Source of the DNA: Chamaea fasciata
Lineage: Eukaryota > Chordata > Aves > Passeriformes > Sylviidae
NCBI GenBank assembly: GCA_029207755.1
Contig: JARCOQ010000017.1
Span: forward strand, 9,932,945-9,996,944
Length of the DNA: 64,000 nt
Direction: 5' to 3'
Each line of letters opens with the position of its first letter. The stretch's first letter is position 1. The notes under the pieces are model-generated. The model was not told the origin of the DNA. It ran no database searches and was given only the letters and a program-made list of their open reading frames with translations. The position numbers were made by a program, and so were the translations under genes. Shown here piece after piece: positions 47,439-60,400 of this stretch.

Positions 47439-50400
47439 AGTTAAACCATGACATTAAACCCACGTTAAACCCATTCGGGTTGCATTAAATCTGAAGTTAT
47501 GTGGGTACACAAACACACACACACACACACCGTAAATAGCTTGTTGCATAATCCTGCATGGTGTATTCAATAATGTTGCATGCAGTGGTCTGATAGATCC
47601 CACGCTGGACTTCTGTTTCATGCAAGAAGAAGAGGGGGGTTAAAGAAACCTTACAAGCTCTGCCTTTTCTTGATTTTTAAATGGTGGCTTTCAGTAGTAA
47701 ATTCTGAATGCAGCATGAAGTGCTGCAAACTGTTTTCTTGCTAATGCATCCAGGACAGAGAGGAGCCAATTTATTTTTGTGAGCTGGTCCTGTGCATCGC
47801 AGTGGGTGGAAGTGTTAGGAAATGGACAGTGCTATACTTGAGATCTAAAGTACTGCAAATCCTTTGCCTTGAACAGAATCTCTCCAATGGGGGCCATGGG
47901 GGCTTATTGTATTTACAGTTTTGCCACAATATGGTTAGAATAAACACTGCAGTGAAGAGGGGAAAAATTATTCCACACAGAGAAAGTGACATGTCTTCTG
48001 TCCCAAGGAGCCTGCTGGTAGGTTTTAGAGATAGTTGTCCTCTGCCGTTTTTTTATTTCCCATTTTAAAGTTTCACTGTTTGTCTTAAGGCACAGATTCA
48101 AAACACTGCATTTCCACTTTATACATGTGTTCTCTTAAAAGATTTGTTTAGACAAGGAAACCAATGCTAAGTGTTCTCACTTGAAAGAAATTAAACATAT
48201 AGAATGATAAGCTGCTGCTAAAATATATAAAAAACACTTAAATTAATAATAAGAACTTGTTCTGAGGCAAAATTCAATTTTACTTCCTATTATGCAATCT
48301 TTGCATGTAAAGTTGCTTTAATGCAAAATAGCAGCTCATCAAAAATTCTGTTTTATTGGTATCAAAAATTTATGATATCCTGAGGCATGAGGGGCAGAGA
48401 GCAAGGTAGCAAAGCTGTGTCCTTTTACCAAGTTTAGTGCTTTCTTTAAAGAAACATCTCAAACTTATTTCTTCTGCCTTTTTCCTCATTGTTGGAGGCG
48501 GTGGGTGAAGGTTTATACAGAGAAAACTCCACTGCCAATGTCACGGTGCTGCTCTGCTACACCTTTTTAACTGTACCCTTTCTGCAGACTCTGGCTTTTA
48601 CTGCAATGCCAGGAGATACTGGGACATGTCCACACAAATACAGAGCTGGGGTTATTTCTAAACTGGGGTGTTTTCATGCACTACTGCAATAATACACGTG
48701 GATTGCAAATATACAGGCATTGCTGGTGCCTGTATTTGTCTATCGAAGCCTGCAACCTCCCTCTGATAAAATGTAAAGATCTGATTCTGCTTTAGCCTCA
48801 ACTTCCCACTAATGAGACTTCATTTGTTTCCAAAAAGGTGCTCCTGGCTTTATAAAGGGTATTAAACACACGGTGACAAGGGCACTGTGGTCAACACAAT
48901 TTTTTTTCTGAAGTAAGTGTGGCAAGAAATCGGTATAAAGCACCTGAAATCTGCATTAATAAAAATAAAGAGTACTTACTCCTTCTCCAGTAGAAATTCA
49001 GGTAATTTATTAAAGGAAGCCACTGACCTTTCACAAGGTTGTGGTGACCTGGCCAAGGTGAGCTGTGGACTGAGAGCAGGGCTCAGCCTGACAAGCTCCT
49101 CTGGGCCATCACACAGCTCGGGCACAGGGCAGGATCACTGACCACCAGGGAATAAATAGCAAGGTGGGAAGGCAGCACAAGCTCCTCCAATACTCTGTGT
49201 CCATGGATCCTCTTTTATTCCCTATGGAATGGAACTGAGACTTTCCTGCTGTTTCAGGGAGCCCATTCACAAAAGAAATTACAGAGGACAAAAAACCTGC
49301 CCCTTGCTCTTCAGCTAACTGCTTCTTCCTTGCTCCTGTGCTGTGGTGCACTTATTACCTAAAGCTTCTGCAAACACAAGAAAGGGAACATATAATTATA
49401 AAGACGTCTCTGAGCTAACATAGGCCCTCACAGCTCCCAGATCTGCATTTTCCCCCTATTTAAGGCAGCCAACAATTACAGGACAGAAAGGGTTTTGAGT
49501 CTGAAATCTCTGCTCGTGCGATCCTGAAGGAAAGCTTTTACATTTCTCCTCAGTGTGGTCCCCCTCTGGATCATTGTCCAATGACATCGAGCTCCCCACA
49601 TCGTGTTAGTGCAACTGCAGTGGTGATATCAGCTCTAGCCTGCACAGTGGCTGAGGCTGATAAACTGAGTGCATCCAAGACACCGAAAAGAGAGGACTGC
49701 TAAACTCCTCCCGACACAGGCCATCCTTATTTGTATGTCAGCCTTGACCCCTGGATCGAGTGTTTTATTCTGGGTATTGCAGTGGCAGTGCTGCACTGTG
49801 AGCATGTGTGGATTCCAAGGGCTGAAGAGCACAAATTCATCAGGGCCAGCGCTGGTTTTGTGCAGTGACAGGCTAACCCACTCCACAGAGGGATGGAAGG
49901 GGCAGCAAGGGGGTTTGTCGGCAGGAAATTGTTTTGAAAGGGTATTTCCAGATCCTCACTTCTCCCAAATCAGGCACCCAAAAGTGCAGGGTATTAAGCA
50001 AATACCTGAGAGCCTCTGGGGCAATGTAATAAATGACTCATGCTCAAGTCAGATAGACAGACAGGAATCATGATGATAACAATAATAATAAAGTCTATGC
50101 CTTTCTGATTTGCAGTGTTACCAGAACTCTCTTATGCAGTGATTTCTGTCCTGCTGCATGGAGACTAAAACCATGGAGTGACACAAAAGAAAAAGAATCC
50201 TTAAATAGCAGAGAAGTTTAAATTTGAAATAAACAGACCATATAGTCATGTTACTCAGCTCAATAATTAATGAAATAGCTTGGGTAAAATTTAAAACAAA
50301 GCAGAGGCATCAGCTGATGTCTGCATCAGAATCTAAACCCAATGTTCCTACTAAAAAGTCATGTATCTTTTAAAAGAAACCCTTTGCCATAATCTGTTTT

Positions 50401-51459
50401 CAATTGAAGTCTACAGTAAATATATAAAGATTACTGAATCACATTGTTTACAGATGAAACAGTTTAAAGGTGAAGTTATTTTTGGTTTAAATCTTCTGTG
50501 TTTTAAAATGAAAGGCATTTTTGGAGTAGCTGCTGAAAAACAAAAATACTGGAAAAAAGAAAAGAAAAAAGAAGATGAAATGTGGCACTGTGAGGGTTAA
50601 GCAAGGTCCTAGGATCCAAGTAAATATTTATATGAGTGCTCAAAGAGGGGGGGAAAAATCTCAATATAACCAAAATATAAATCATGGTGCTTTATGTTAG
50701 CTGTCAAATTATTCTAGCCCCTGCATTCCAGTACTTGCTCTACTGGTAATGTCACATACAATATGTGGGCTTCAACCCTGGTGCAGGTTTGGCAGGTAAT
50801 TAAAGTCAGTTGCATGGAGGTTTACACAGACTCCCTCCGATCCACTGAAAGACAAACAACCTGTTAACTGGGAGAGCTGCAAGTGTGCAGAGCGGGATGG
50901 GAACAGGGATTCTCACAAGCAGGGGGGAAAAGCCCGGCGCTAGGGTGCTGTTGTGCTTCTTGTCTTCAGTCTGAATTAACTCTTTGGGGCTTCTGTAGCT
51001 CGTAGCGCTTTGCAGAGGCAGTGAAAGCTGTGTAGCAGTAGAATCAGCAGCCAGTTTGTCAGAGGGCAAAAAAATAACAATAAAAGCAAGCCCTGGGGGC
51101 TGCTAGCCCTAGAGTCAGGTTTGCCTGCATTCCTGGCCTGGGGGAGACTATTCTTGCTAAAAGTCATCTGCGTGATTTAGTCTTTCTGCTTTGTCCAGCC
51201 TCTCTAAATTGGAGACTCCAGTCACAACAGAGTGAATTATTCCCAGCAGCTTCATGGTGCAGCCTGTTCCCCAAGCTGGGAAGGTCCTGGGGGGGGGACG
51301 GGGACGACTGCAAATGACGCTCAGAGTGTGCATCTCATGGCCTTTGATGAAACTCCTTCAACAAAGACAACCACGATCAAACTGGGGAGCTCGGTCCCCT
51401 GTTCACACTCACTTCTCCTTTGACTCCCTCGTGTGTGTGTTTCAAACCTTCAAGCCTTT
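47439..51459. other. Intergenic, no gene seen
   Basis: Downstream desert. It contains a short CA repeat (47514-47530) and AT-rich unique sequence. No recognisable exon, RNA gene or mobile element; open frames are short and lack domains. Confidence 0.55.
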
Positions 51460-51870
51460 GGTTCTGCTCTTCCCGTCGGAGGTGCTGGTGTCTCCGTGGG
51501 GTGGATCTTTGCCCTGGGAGGCACCCGCGCGTCTCCTGCTGCCTGCAGGGGCCGGACCCAGGGCTGCGGGCTGTGCTCCGGGAACGGGAGCGCTGTGCAG
51601 CCACACCTGTGCGGATCCAACCCCGGTGTCAGGGAGCCGAGCCAGCGCCGGCACCGGGGCCGTGCCACACGCTCTGATTCAACCACGGCATTAGCATGGC
51701 ACCGAGATGACGGGTTAGTGCCCTCCGGCTGCCGCCCCACGCCGTGTGTCATCCCCACCTCCAGCCTGCAGACACACCGGTTGGGGGCAAAGAGTAAATC
51801 CTGCCCCGGACGGGCTGTGTTTCACCGCCTCTCTTCGGAGGCTTGCGGGAAGAGGAGCCAGGCTGTAACG
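51460..51870. promoter_or_regulatory. Small CpG-rich patch, 8 kb downstream of MAFB
   Basis: An isolated GC-rich, CpG-containing stretch (CTTCCCGTCGGAGG, ACCCGCGCGTCTCC, GGAGCGCTGTG, CACCGGGGCCGTGCC) within AT-rich surroundings. A 208-codon + frame (51433-52059) and several minus frames cross it without recognisable protein features. It may mark a non-coding RNA promoter or an orphan CpG island; nothing proves transcription. Confidence 0.5.
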
Positions 51871-53739
51871 GGGACACCCGTCTGCAAGGATAACCCCACC
51901 AGCAGCACCATTTCACAGGGGCCAGCGAACAGCCACCATCTGTTTAGCTGCCAAAGGACCCATTCATATTCATTTAACAAGTCTCTTATGCTAATCTCTG
52001 TCTACATCCTTTCTTATCTTCTAGTCATATACAAAATCAGAGAGCAAGGCCCTTCCTGAATTAGCCCAGATTCCTGTTACTCAGCTTGGGAAATGCTGGT
52101 TCCCTGACAGTAAGGGAAAAAAAAAGCCCTCCAAACCTCCAAAGCATGCAGAGATCAGCTTTTGGAATTGCTTAGGACCATTTGTCTGCCTTAATCAAAT
52201 GGTGATTTGTCTGTCTGATAGGAGTTTAGATAAAGTTTTCAGCAATTTGCAGTAATTAAATGTGAAAGGGGAAAAAGCAGAGGGTTTCCAGGCAACATGC
52301 TGCAGAAGGGGAGTTTTGGAGGAAGGCAGAGAACCCCTTGTTAAACATCTGCCAGTTTGCATGGAAGGTAATGGTGATTTCCCTGCTCTTATGGAGTTCC
52401 CCGCCTCCTCTTCACTCCCTGCAAAGATGTTCTCTTGTTGTTAAATTCAGCTGGAGGAGAAAGAGAATCCCTGTAGAGGAGGAAAATATTGTCCAAAACA
52501 AGATACTGCCTTTGATTACAGAAAGTGACAGATATAAAGAGGAAAGAAGGTCCCAGGGAATGACACTGTCACCTCCTCCACAAGGACTTTGCTCCCATGT
52601 CAGAATTATGTAAGGTACAGTGCAATGCTCGGTATATTCAAGACAGTTGTCAAGAGCAAAGTATAAACATTTCCAGCAAATGCACTTAATAGAAATTTGT
52701 TTGCCAAGTGCTGCAGCGTCCTTTCTTGGTTATGGCAAGGAAAAGACCTTTTTCATTAAGTGGGAGGAAAAAAACCTCCCCCAGTTAAAACCAAAACAAA
52801 ACAGATTTGAACATAAAGCTTTTTCTGGTGTTTTGCTTTGTTACCCATTGGCTCCAGCAGCAGGGGACCCAAAATCTACTCCTCTTCCTATCAAGCATTC
52901 CCTTTCACAAACGTTATCTGTGAGAGAACAGCCCCATTTAGAGGTGGCTCAGAGCTGACCAGCGAATGGATGTGGTGAGTGACCCTGCTGCTGCTGTGAT
53001 CCAAAGAGGGTGCAGAAGAAATGCAGTGAAGGCCCTGTTGAGCATAAACCACAACCACATTCCTGGAAGAACAGAGTCTGTGGGAATTTGGACATTGGAC
53101 TTTGCTGGGGCTAGAGGCTGACCCCAGCCTCCAAGGGGGGTTAGGTGCGTCTGCCAGGGGATGGCTGAACTCAGGCAAGAGATAAATCAGAGGCAATTAA
53201 GCTGTAACCAGTATCTGCCTTTGCTTGAATCACTTGCTCCACCCTGAACATGCAGTACAGCAGGGCTGGAATCTCCTCCAGCCAAGAACTTGGGACTCCA
53301 GGGAAGGGGTGTGTTCCTCTTCTGAACTAACAACTTCATTCCAAAAGCAACCACAGTTGTCTTGAGCTACTGTCGCCAGCTCAATATGCCTTTAGCAAGA
53401 AACAGAAGCTTTCTGTGAATGAAAGGGGCCTGGAGATGATGCTTCTGTTTTAATTAACTAATATACCCTATAGATTTATGCTTTTTCCTTGAAATCTCAG
53501 TTGGCTTCTTTAATTGCTGTTCTCAGTGACACAGTTTAATTCCCCCTCCCTGGCCTGCACTTGCCTTTTCCTCTCGCTGAGAACACCCATGAGAACCCTC
53601 TCTTGTAGCCTGAGTGCAGGAGGAGCTGCTTTCCATTAGGGAACCTGCTGGTGGCTCCAAGATGATGTTGGAAAACCCTCCCTGAGTGTGTCCCTCCATG
53701 CTGCAACATGACAGAACTATTGGTGGGAGGTCTCTCACC
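51871..53739. other. Intergenic, no gene seen
   Basis: AT-rich unique-looking DNA with short open frames only. A TTTTAATTAACTAATAT homeodomain-type cluster lies near 53448-53464. Confidence 0.5.
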
Positions 53740-54070
53740 CAACCTCTCACTCCAAGCAGGACTGTAGCCATCACCAGATCGAGTCAGCCATAGCTTTGCC
53801 TCAGCAAGTCCTGAAAACCTTCAGGGATGGAGATTCCACCACCTCTCTGGGTGTCGGTTCCATCCATGTTCTCCTAATTCTATTTCTAGGAACTTACCTG
53901 TCTATAAAGAAACTCTATTCTACCAGCAGGACAATAACTCCAAGATATATTGCAATATTCCCCATCCCCTGCCCTTCAAACCAAGAACATGAACACCTAT
54001 TATGGAAACTAGGAAAATTAAGCCTTCTCTTTAGACTCATAAAAGCCCCAGCAGGCTGTCCCTCCAGCTC
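53740..54070 (-). mobile_element. Old, diverged CR1 LINE fragment
   Basis: On the + strand CCAAGCAGGACTG is followed by AAGTCCTGAAAACCTTCAGG, then GATGGAGATTCCACCACCTC and TCTGGG, matching the order of blocks in the reverse complement of CR1. A weaker AAGCCTTCTCTTT...AGCCCCAGC match continues near 54020-54052. Much of the middle no longer resembles CR1. It is older and more eroded than the copy at 1055-1300, and its right edge is uncertain. Confidence 0.6.
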
Positions 54071-54442
54071 ACAGGTTGGAGACACCACTAGCATTAGCAG
54101 GAAGTTCTTCAGGCCCCTGGAGTTCTGCCCCTGGGATGGCCAGGAGCAGGTTGCTGCCTCTCTCAAGCTTAAGTCTACCTCACATTCATGAAAATCAGGT
54201 ATTATTCTGCCTCTCCTGGCTTAAGGTTCAATTTGCTCAGGTGTTCTCAGAGCACTCCTATCAGATCTCCCAGACGTGGCAGCAGGATTTATGTACTCAG
54301 TGCATAGGTAATGTCCTACCCGTTCACCTATAGGTGATGCAGCTTTGCAGCCTCTTTCCTTCCTTCTGGCTCAGGTTCCTCTGTGCAAGGCACAACAGCC
54401 TTGCCAGAGCACAGCAGGGAAGTGATGGTGCCAGGCACCTCT

Positions 54443-54720
54443 GGGAATGGCTGTACAGCTGGGAATGGCTGCCTGTACCTCTGGGAATGACTGCTGGCAC
54501 CTCTGGGAATGGCTATTTGTACCTCTGGGAATGGCTGTACCTCTGGGAATGGCTGTTGGCCCCTCCGGGAATGGCTGTTGGCCCCTCCGGGAATGGCTGT
54601 TGGCCCCTCCGGGAATGGCTGTTGGCCCCTCTGGGAATGGCTGTTGGCCCCTCTGGGAATGGCTGTTGGCCCCTCCGGGAATGGCTGTTGGCCCCTCTGG
54701 GAATGGCTGTTGGCCCCTCT
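54443..54720 (+). repeat. 22-bp minisatellite, 13 units
   Basis: GGGAATGGCT starts at 54443, 54461, 54483 (variant GGGAATGACT), 54505, 54527, 54545, 54567, 54589, 54611, 54633, 54655, 54677 and 54699. Spacing is 22 bp except two 18-bp units, each lacking 4 bp. The unit is GGGAATGGCTGTTGGCCCCT plus CC or CT. The left units are diverged and the right units nearly identical, suggesting expansion from the right. 22 is not divisible by 3, so all frames stay open and give false repeat proteins on both strands. Confidence 0.95.
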
Positions 54721-57019
54721 GGGTGCTGGAGCAAACCTAGTCTTTGCCTTCTGCCCCTCAGGCAGCCAGAGCTGGGGCCTCTGATTGAAAGGAGAGCTTT
54801 GGATGCCCAGCTCTGCGACAAAATTCTGCAAGTGGCAAGGAGGCAGATGGCAAAATAGGACGGAATGGGGTGGATAATCCCTATGAGGACATGATTTAAA
54901 TCATTGCTTCATCTCTTACTGGCTAGCATGGGTGGCATGTTTTTTAGTTGGTGATGGGGCGCTGAGAAAAGTCATGAGGATTCCAGGGAAAATGTCAGTG
55001 TCCTGATACTTTCACCACCAATTAGAGGTTTCAGTGGTGATCTGATTGTCATCTAGTCCACAAAGAGAAAAAAAAATCGCGTGGAAGAATAACCCAATAT
55101 CTACAAATTAGAGGAGGATAAAATACATGCCTCAAAACAGTGAACTTTTATGTCATGGTAAAGATAAAATCATAAGTGATTTGAACAACTCACGAGGAGT
55201 CACAAAGGTCTAATTCTTTACTTGGAATCTGTAAGGAAAGGATTGGATATTTTTCCAAAAGTTGTTTTAATCAAATTAGGAATTAATCCTGACATGTCCT
55301 AGGGTCTGTTATACATGTGAAATCAGATTAAATGGTTGCAGTGGCTTCTTCTGCTCTTACAATCAATGTAAAAAATGTAATTGCGGTGCTGGTGAAACAG
55401 TGAAGAAATATACTGCTGAACTAGAGGGGAGGCTAAAGGACAGATAAAAATATTATGAATTCTAGAACTTATATAATAGATTGCATTCACTTCAGCAAGA
55501 ATTCCACCATTGTTATTTTTTTCCACATTTAATTTAAAGAGGCAATATCCTTTTAAGCTTTCATTCTTCAGCAGGGTAGATTAAATTTAAAATAGAAAAG
55601 TGCTGCAGAATAGATCTGGGGATGTTCAGGGCTGGAGGACAACTTAATGAAGCAGAAACTGAAATACCATACGTCTCCAATAGCTTTAATTTATACAAAT
55701 ATTATCTTTGTGTCTTTCATAACATGATGCAGAGGAGCTCAGAGTACAGTGTAATTCCTTTGCTTTTCAGGATAATTTTATCCATTTTACTACCTGGGTT
55801 TGAAACCAGCCCAATTCAAACCAAAAGAGCTATAAAGGTTTTTTTGCTTTAATTGCTGAAACAGGGCTGCACATATAAAATCAATTTAATGGCTGGGAAA
55901 GGCTGCGTGGTGTATAAATAGGGATAAGTGCCAGAGTGCCTAGAGCCCAATCCTGCCCTGGGAATTCCGAGTGGTCAGTGCTGCAGGATGGGGAGAGGGC
56001 AGGGGCAGAGCTGTCAGGGTCACGCTGTGATGGAAGCTGGGAGCTAACACTGGAACTCTGCAGGTCCAGCACACCCTGCTTCAAACAGCTGGGCTTTGTA
56101 GGACCGTAGGGGGTGCACCTTTGCAATTTTTGGACCTTTTTTCACCCCAGATTCAGAAGTAGGTAAATGGGGTAGCAGCCCCAAACCTCTTGATGCAATA
56201 AAGCCGAGAGCAGCAGCAGCAGGAGGAGGGAGCTGGGGTTGAGCACCACTCGAGACAGGATTTATTCCCCGCTGCTGAAGGATTTTGTGCTGTCACAGGT
56301 TCACAGAAAGGTCTGGGTGCAGTAACACCAATATCCCAGCACAGGGACAGTCACAGACAGCCCCTCTGAGTTGGCTCTTCTTGGCCAGGGATAAAGGGGG
56401 GTGTCACCAAAGCAGGGGACTTGCTGTGCTGTGGTGCCTGGAGCTTTCCTTGTCCTGCACAGCCCTTCTGGCTATGTGCAAAAGGGGAGAACACTTGTAG
56501 GTCCTAGGTAGTAATTTTTTGTGTACTTGATATTCCAGGTATTTTGGGACATTGTTGTACTACTTCATATACTCTGCTTCCAAATCCATCTGTTCTTTTG
56601 GTTAAAGCACCTTCATTTGACTTAACTTCCATTTCTGTGGCATGAAACAGTATCTTTTACTAATCTCTGAAAAGGACTTCGAAACTTAAAGAGCAGGCAT
56701 CTAATGTCTAGCACCTTATTTATTCACAGATATTTGAATCTGCTCAAGACATGTAAAACTGGGGCTTTTTTTTTGCTCAGTGTGTTAGAAGCGGGGAGAA
56801 AGAGAAAGAAAAAAACATGTTGCTGGAAGACATCTTCCTTCTGAATAAAAGTAGAGTTCATTAACGAAGAAGGTTCATCTTTTCTTTATTCTTCATGACA
56901 TGCATTTTCATGGTTGGTTACAAGTCTGGCATTGCTTCTCCCTTCATATGCTGCCAACAGTTTTCTATGATCTTAATTTCCCCCCCTCTATGAAAACCTC
57001 AGGAAAAAAAATTCCATAT
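54721..57019. other. Intergenic, with one isolated TATA box
   Basis: No gene seen. A textbook TATAAATAG lies at 55913-55921, but no GC box, CCAAT box or coding region accompanies it. The remainder is AT-rich unique sequence. Confidence 0.5.
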
Positions 57020-57450
57020 ATTAGCCTGCAAGCATTTGATTGACACACAGATTAATGTTACACAATTAAGGAGTGTTATCAGGTGAGTGCTTCAAAAATC
57101 ACAATATTTCACAGGCAGGCAGGTTTCCTGACACCACTGTAAGTAGAAATACTTCATAAAAATTATTTAGAATCACCATCCATCATCATGAGAAATCTTG
57201 TGTTGTGCTAAAATAGTTGACAGCTTGATAGCTGCAAAATGTTCCCAATCCAATAAAATACATAGCATTTCCAATAACAACACTGGTGCACGTGGATTTG
57301 TAGTGGTTACCAATTTATTTTGGAAAATGATGGAGTTCTAATTTGAGAGCTACTTGAGTGTATTTCAACTGCGTGGTCAGTGTCCTCCGAACCATCTCTG
57401 ATCCAGTCATTTCTTTCGTGAACAAACGAGCCATGAATATGCATATGAGA
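57020..57450. promoter_or_regulatory. Candidate conserved non-coding element
   Basis: Repeat-free AT-rich block dense in developmental motif words: TGATTGACA (57036-57044, PBX/MEIS-like), AGATTAATGTTAC, CACAATTAAGG, TTGACAGCTTGATAGC, CCAATCCAATAAAA, and the 10-bp palindrome ATATGCATAT at 57437-57446 (POU-type). No coding potential. About 16 kb downstream of MAFB; enhancer function is inferred from motif content only. Confidence 0.33.
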
Positions 57451-60400
57451 TGTAGCACAGCATGGGCTGCTCTGCCACCTCACAGCCAGAAGGTCATGGG
57501 CATAAATCTCCCAGGATGCTGAATGTTCCCTCCACCTCAGGTAGGTGTGGAGCAGCTCCCCAGATCCCTACCCCATTAAAGAGAGGAGTAATTGGGTAGA
57601 AATCCTCATGTATCCACTCCCCCGTGGCTCACAGGGGTGAAAGAGAAGCTGGAATTAAAAGGATGGAGCTGGAAATGAACCTGCCAGGTGCTGGCAGGCA
57701 GCTCATCAGCTCCTTCATGTGTCCTAATGGCTCTGCCTCTTCCAGGAGCACGCTGCCATGGCTACTGCAGCTGCGCTTGCCCCCCTGGTCCCTTTCAGCT
57801 GGGCTGGGAATGGATCATCTACTCCACAGCCCATGCAGGAAACACTTCTGGGGGTCAGCAAAAGCCCAGACGGCTGCATCATTCAGGCCCTCAGGTGCTG
57901 GTGGACAAGCAGCCAGGCAGTGGGCTGGAGGTGATGGACCACCCCAAGCTCCAGCCAGGCTCTGCCCCCTGCTCTCTCTTCTTCAAACTGCAATGTTCCC
58001 TGCTCTTCTCATCCATTCCAAGAAGTCTGCAGGCAGAATGAGCAGAATTGTCTTCTCTACTCAGGAAAATAATAATAATAATAAAAAAACAATTGGAAGA
58101 TGCCTCTTTTGCCCATGTGCCTCCGTGGCATCCTTTGAGTTATTTGTAGAGATTCTGACCTTGTTAAACAGGGGTTTAAGCTACAGAGAAGCTCTGACAC
58201 TGAATGTCAGAGGGGCAAAGAAATAAAGCTTCTGATAATGCTAAAAAATCCCCAAGAAAAATAAATAATAGACATGGTTGATTTGCACCTATTCTCTCAG
58301 CTACAAGCACACCAAAGGCACTAGGTAAAAATTTTGGATTTTTATTCCAAAATTTTATACAGGAGAAGTACTTTTGGACTGTTTTTGTTTGTTTGTTTTG
58401 AGTTTTGGGGTTTTGTTTGTGGGTTTTATTTGTTTATGTTTTTGTTTGTTTCTCTTTGAGTTTTGTTTTTTGTTTTCTCTGGAGACAAACATTTGTTTTA
58501 AGCAGCCATCAAGACGTTTGCAGCAAGGTTCAAGTACAAGGGATTTTCTTTCCCCACCCTGTCCCCAGAATTAACAAGAGAGAGAAGGAACATAATATCC
58601 TAGAGTAACAATTAACCTTCAGCCACTTGCCTGTCACACAGCATATGCAGATGCAGGAGGAAGAAAAGTCAGTCCAAAGCACACTGGAGCACCGTCCTTT
58701 CCAACTCTTGCCAGAGGACACAGGTTTATAAAAGAGTCCATGGAAAAACTGCACCAAATTCTGCAAGAGGCTCCTGAGACGCAGAGGTAAATGTGGTCAT
58801 CCTTCTTCAAGGTCTCACTGCAATATGAGAACTTTCAACAGGAATTTTCCTAACACCTGGGTGATTGAAAAAATAGCTGTAATTATATATAGAACTCACT
58901 ATGTAATTCTGTATTTTACTATATATGTATATAACTATATATATAATTGTACATAAAATAGCAATGAAAATCATTGTCACTCACTTTGCAGCTACGTGAC
59001 TTTATTCTTTAGATAAGCTCAGCAAACTTCAAGAACTTCTGCGTGGCCCTCAGAAAACATGGTTCAGGTTTTCCAGCAGTAACCTAGGAAGGGCTCTGGG
59101 TAGCTCTTCGACATTAAATTTCTGCCCAGTTCAGCAGAGAAATCAGGATCTGAAAGTTAAGGACCAGTGTGGATTCCCTGTCTCCTGCTCTGTGTGGTAT
59201 TGCTGCTCTGTTCTCCAGCAGTGGAAAAACTTCCACTATCCAAATTGTAGCAATTGTTGTCAGAAGGACATTTTTGTTTTCAGAGACATGCTTTGTTTTT
59301 TCCTGTGTTATACGCAATTGTTCCAAGAAAAGAGATATTGTAGTAGGTTGTTGCATTATTTAGATGGTATGCAGAATTGTATTGTAATTTCCAGGGGGAA
59401 GAAGTCCAACATCCATCAGGAGTTATTCCAGATGACTAAATATATCCACTGGTCTTAAATCCAGGCAGTGGGCTGGTTTCACCACTGCATGAAATAAATC
59501 TGGGCAGGTCAGGTTGGCTTTTAAAACCCCCTTTTCTTTACCCAACCTGGCTTAGACAACTTCACTCAAATATTTTCTTTCACACGTTGCTGGCAAAAGC
59601 ATCAAAACCCTCCCTGGGTTTATATTACTGCTGACAAATCACAGTAATTCATGATCAGAGCTACTCTAGTTATTCAGTGCAACTAGTGCAGCCACGGGGG
59701 CTGAGAGTGACTGACGGCACTGCAAAAAATTACCTGCTAGAATTTCTTAGAGCTGCCAAGTAATTTGGGTTAACAGCTCTCTCCCTTGAAGAAGAACATT
59801 GCTGAGAGGGCTGGCCCCATGGTAGCTCAGCTCAAGATCAGCCCCAGAAATCACAGGAGCAGGATGACCAGGATTAAATTGGCCACAGACATCTGTGATG
59901 TCATAAAAGTTATTGTCAATGGGAAAAAAACCCCCAAAACTAAAGACAATTTAACAGCCATCCAAGCGTCCCTGGTTAATGGAGGAGTTTGTTCCTGGCA
60001 GTGATAACAAACAGGAAAAAATCCCCACAGCCACCTGCAATATTCCATGGATGGGGATGAACCGTGGCTGGCCCCTATGAGGGGAGAATCCTTGCAGATC
60101 TTGCTGCCACAGACATTTCACAGCTTAAAAAATGACACTGCTTTTCATAATAGTGGCTTAAATTTATAATATTTAAACATTAATAATCTGCTTGTAATGA
60201 AAAGTCAAACATCCAGCATCATCATTTCAAGTTATAAACACCAGTTCTGTCCAGGAGAAATTCCAGGGCCTCTCAAACTTTAAGCAAGTTTCAGAATTAC
60301 TGGAGGACAACCAGTCACAGCTTGGATTCTTTGTTCAATTTTACCTTCCTTTTTCAAGGGTTTAATGTTGCTGTATTTTGATCCTTCACATTTTAAACCC

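Noticed and set aside
46855..47488. Open frames of 167-198 codons on both strands
   Set aside because: Mostly translation of the TTCC/CT tract; no unique protein content.
51433..52059. 208-codon + strand frame
   Set aside because: Crosses the CpG patch; four other frames overlap and none resembles a protein.
54328..54858. Repeat proteins of about 170 codons on both strands
   Set aside because: Products of the 22-bp minisatellite, open in all forward frames; no evidence of a start context or conserved flank.
57624..58226. 200-codon + strand frame
   Set aside because: No recognisable domain; passes through an AAT microsatellite; an overlapping frame is open too.
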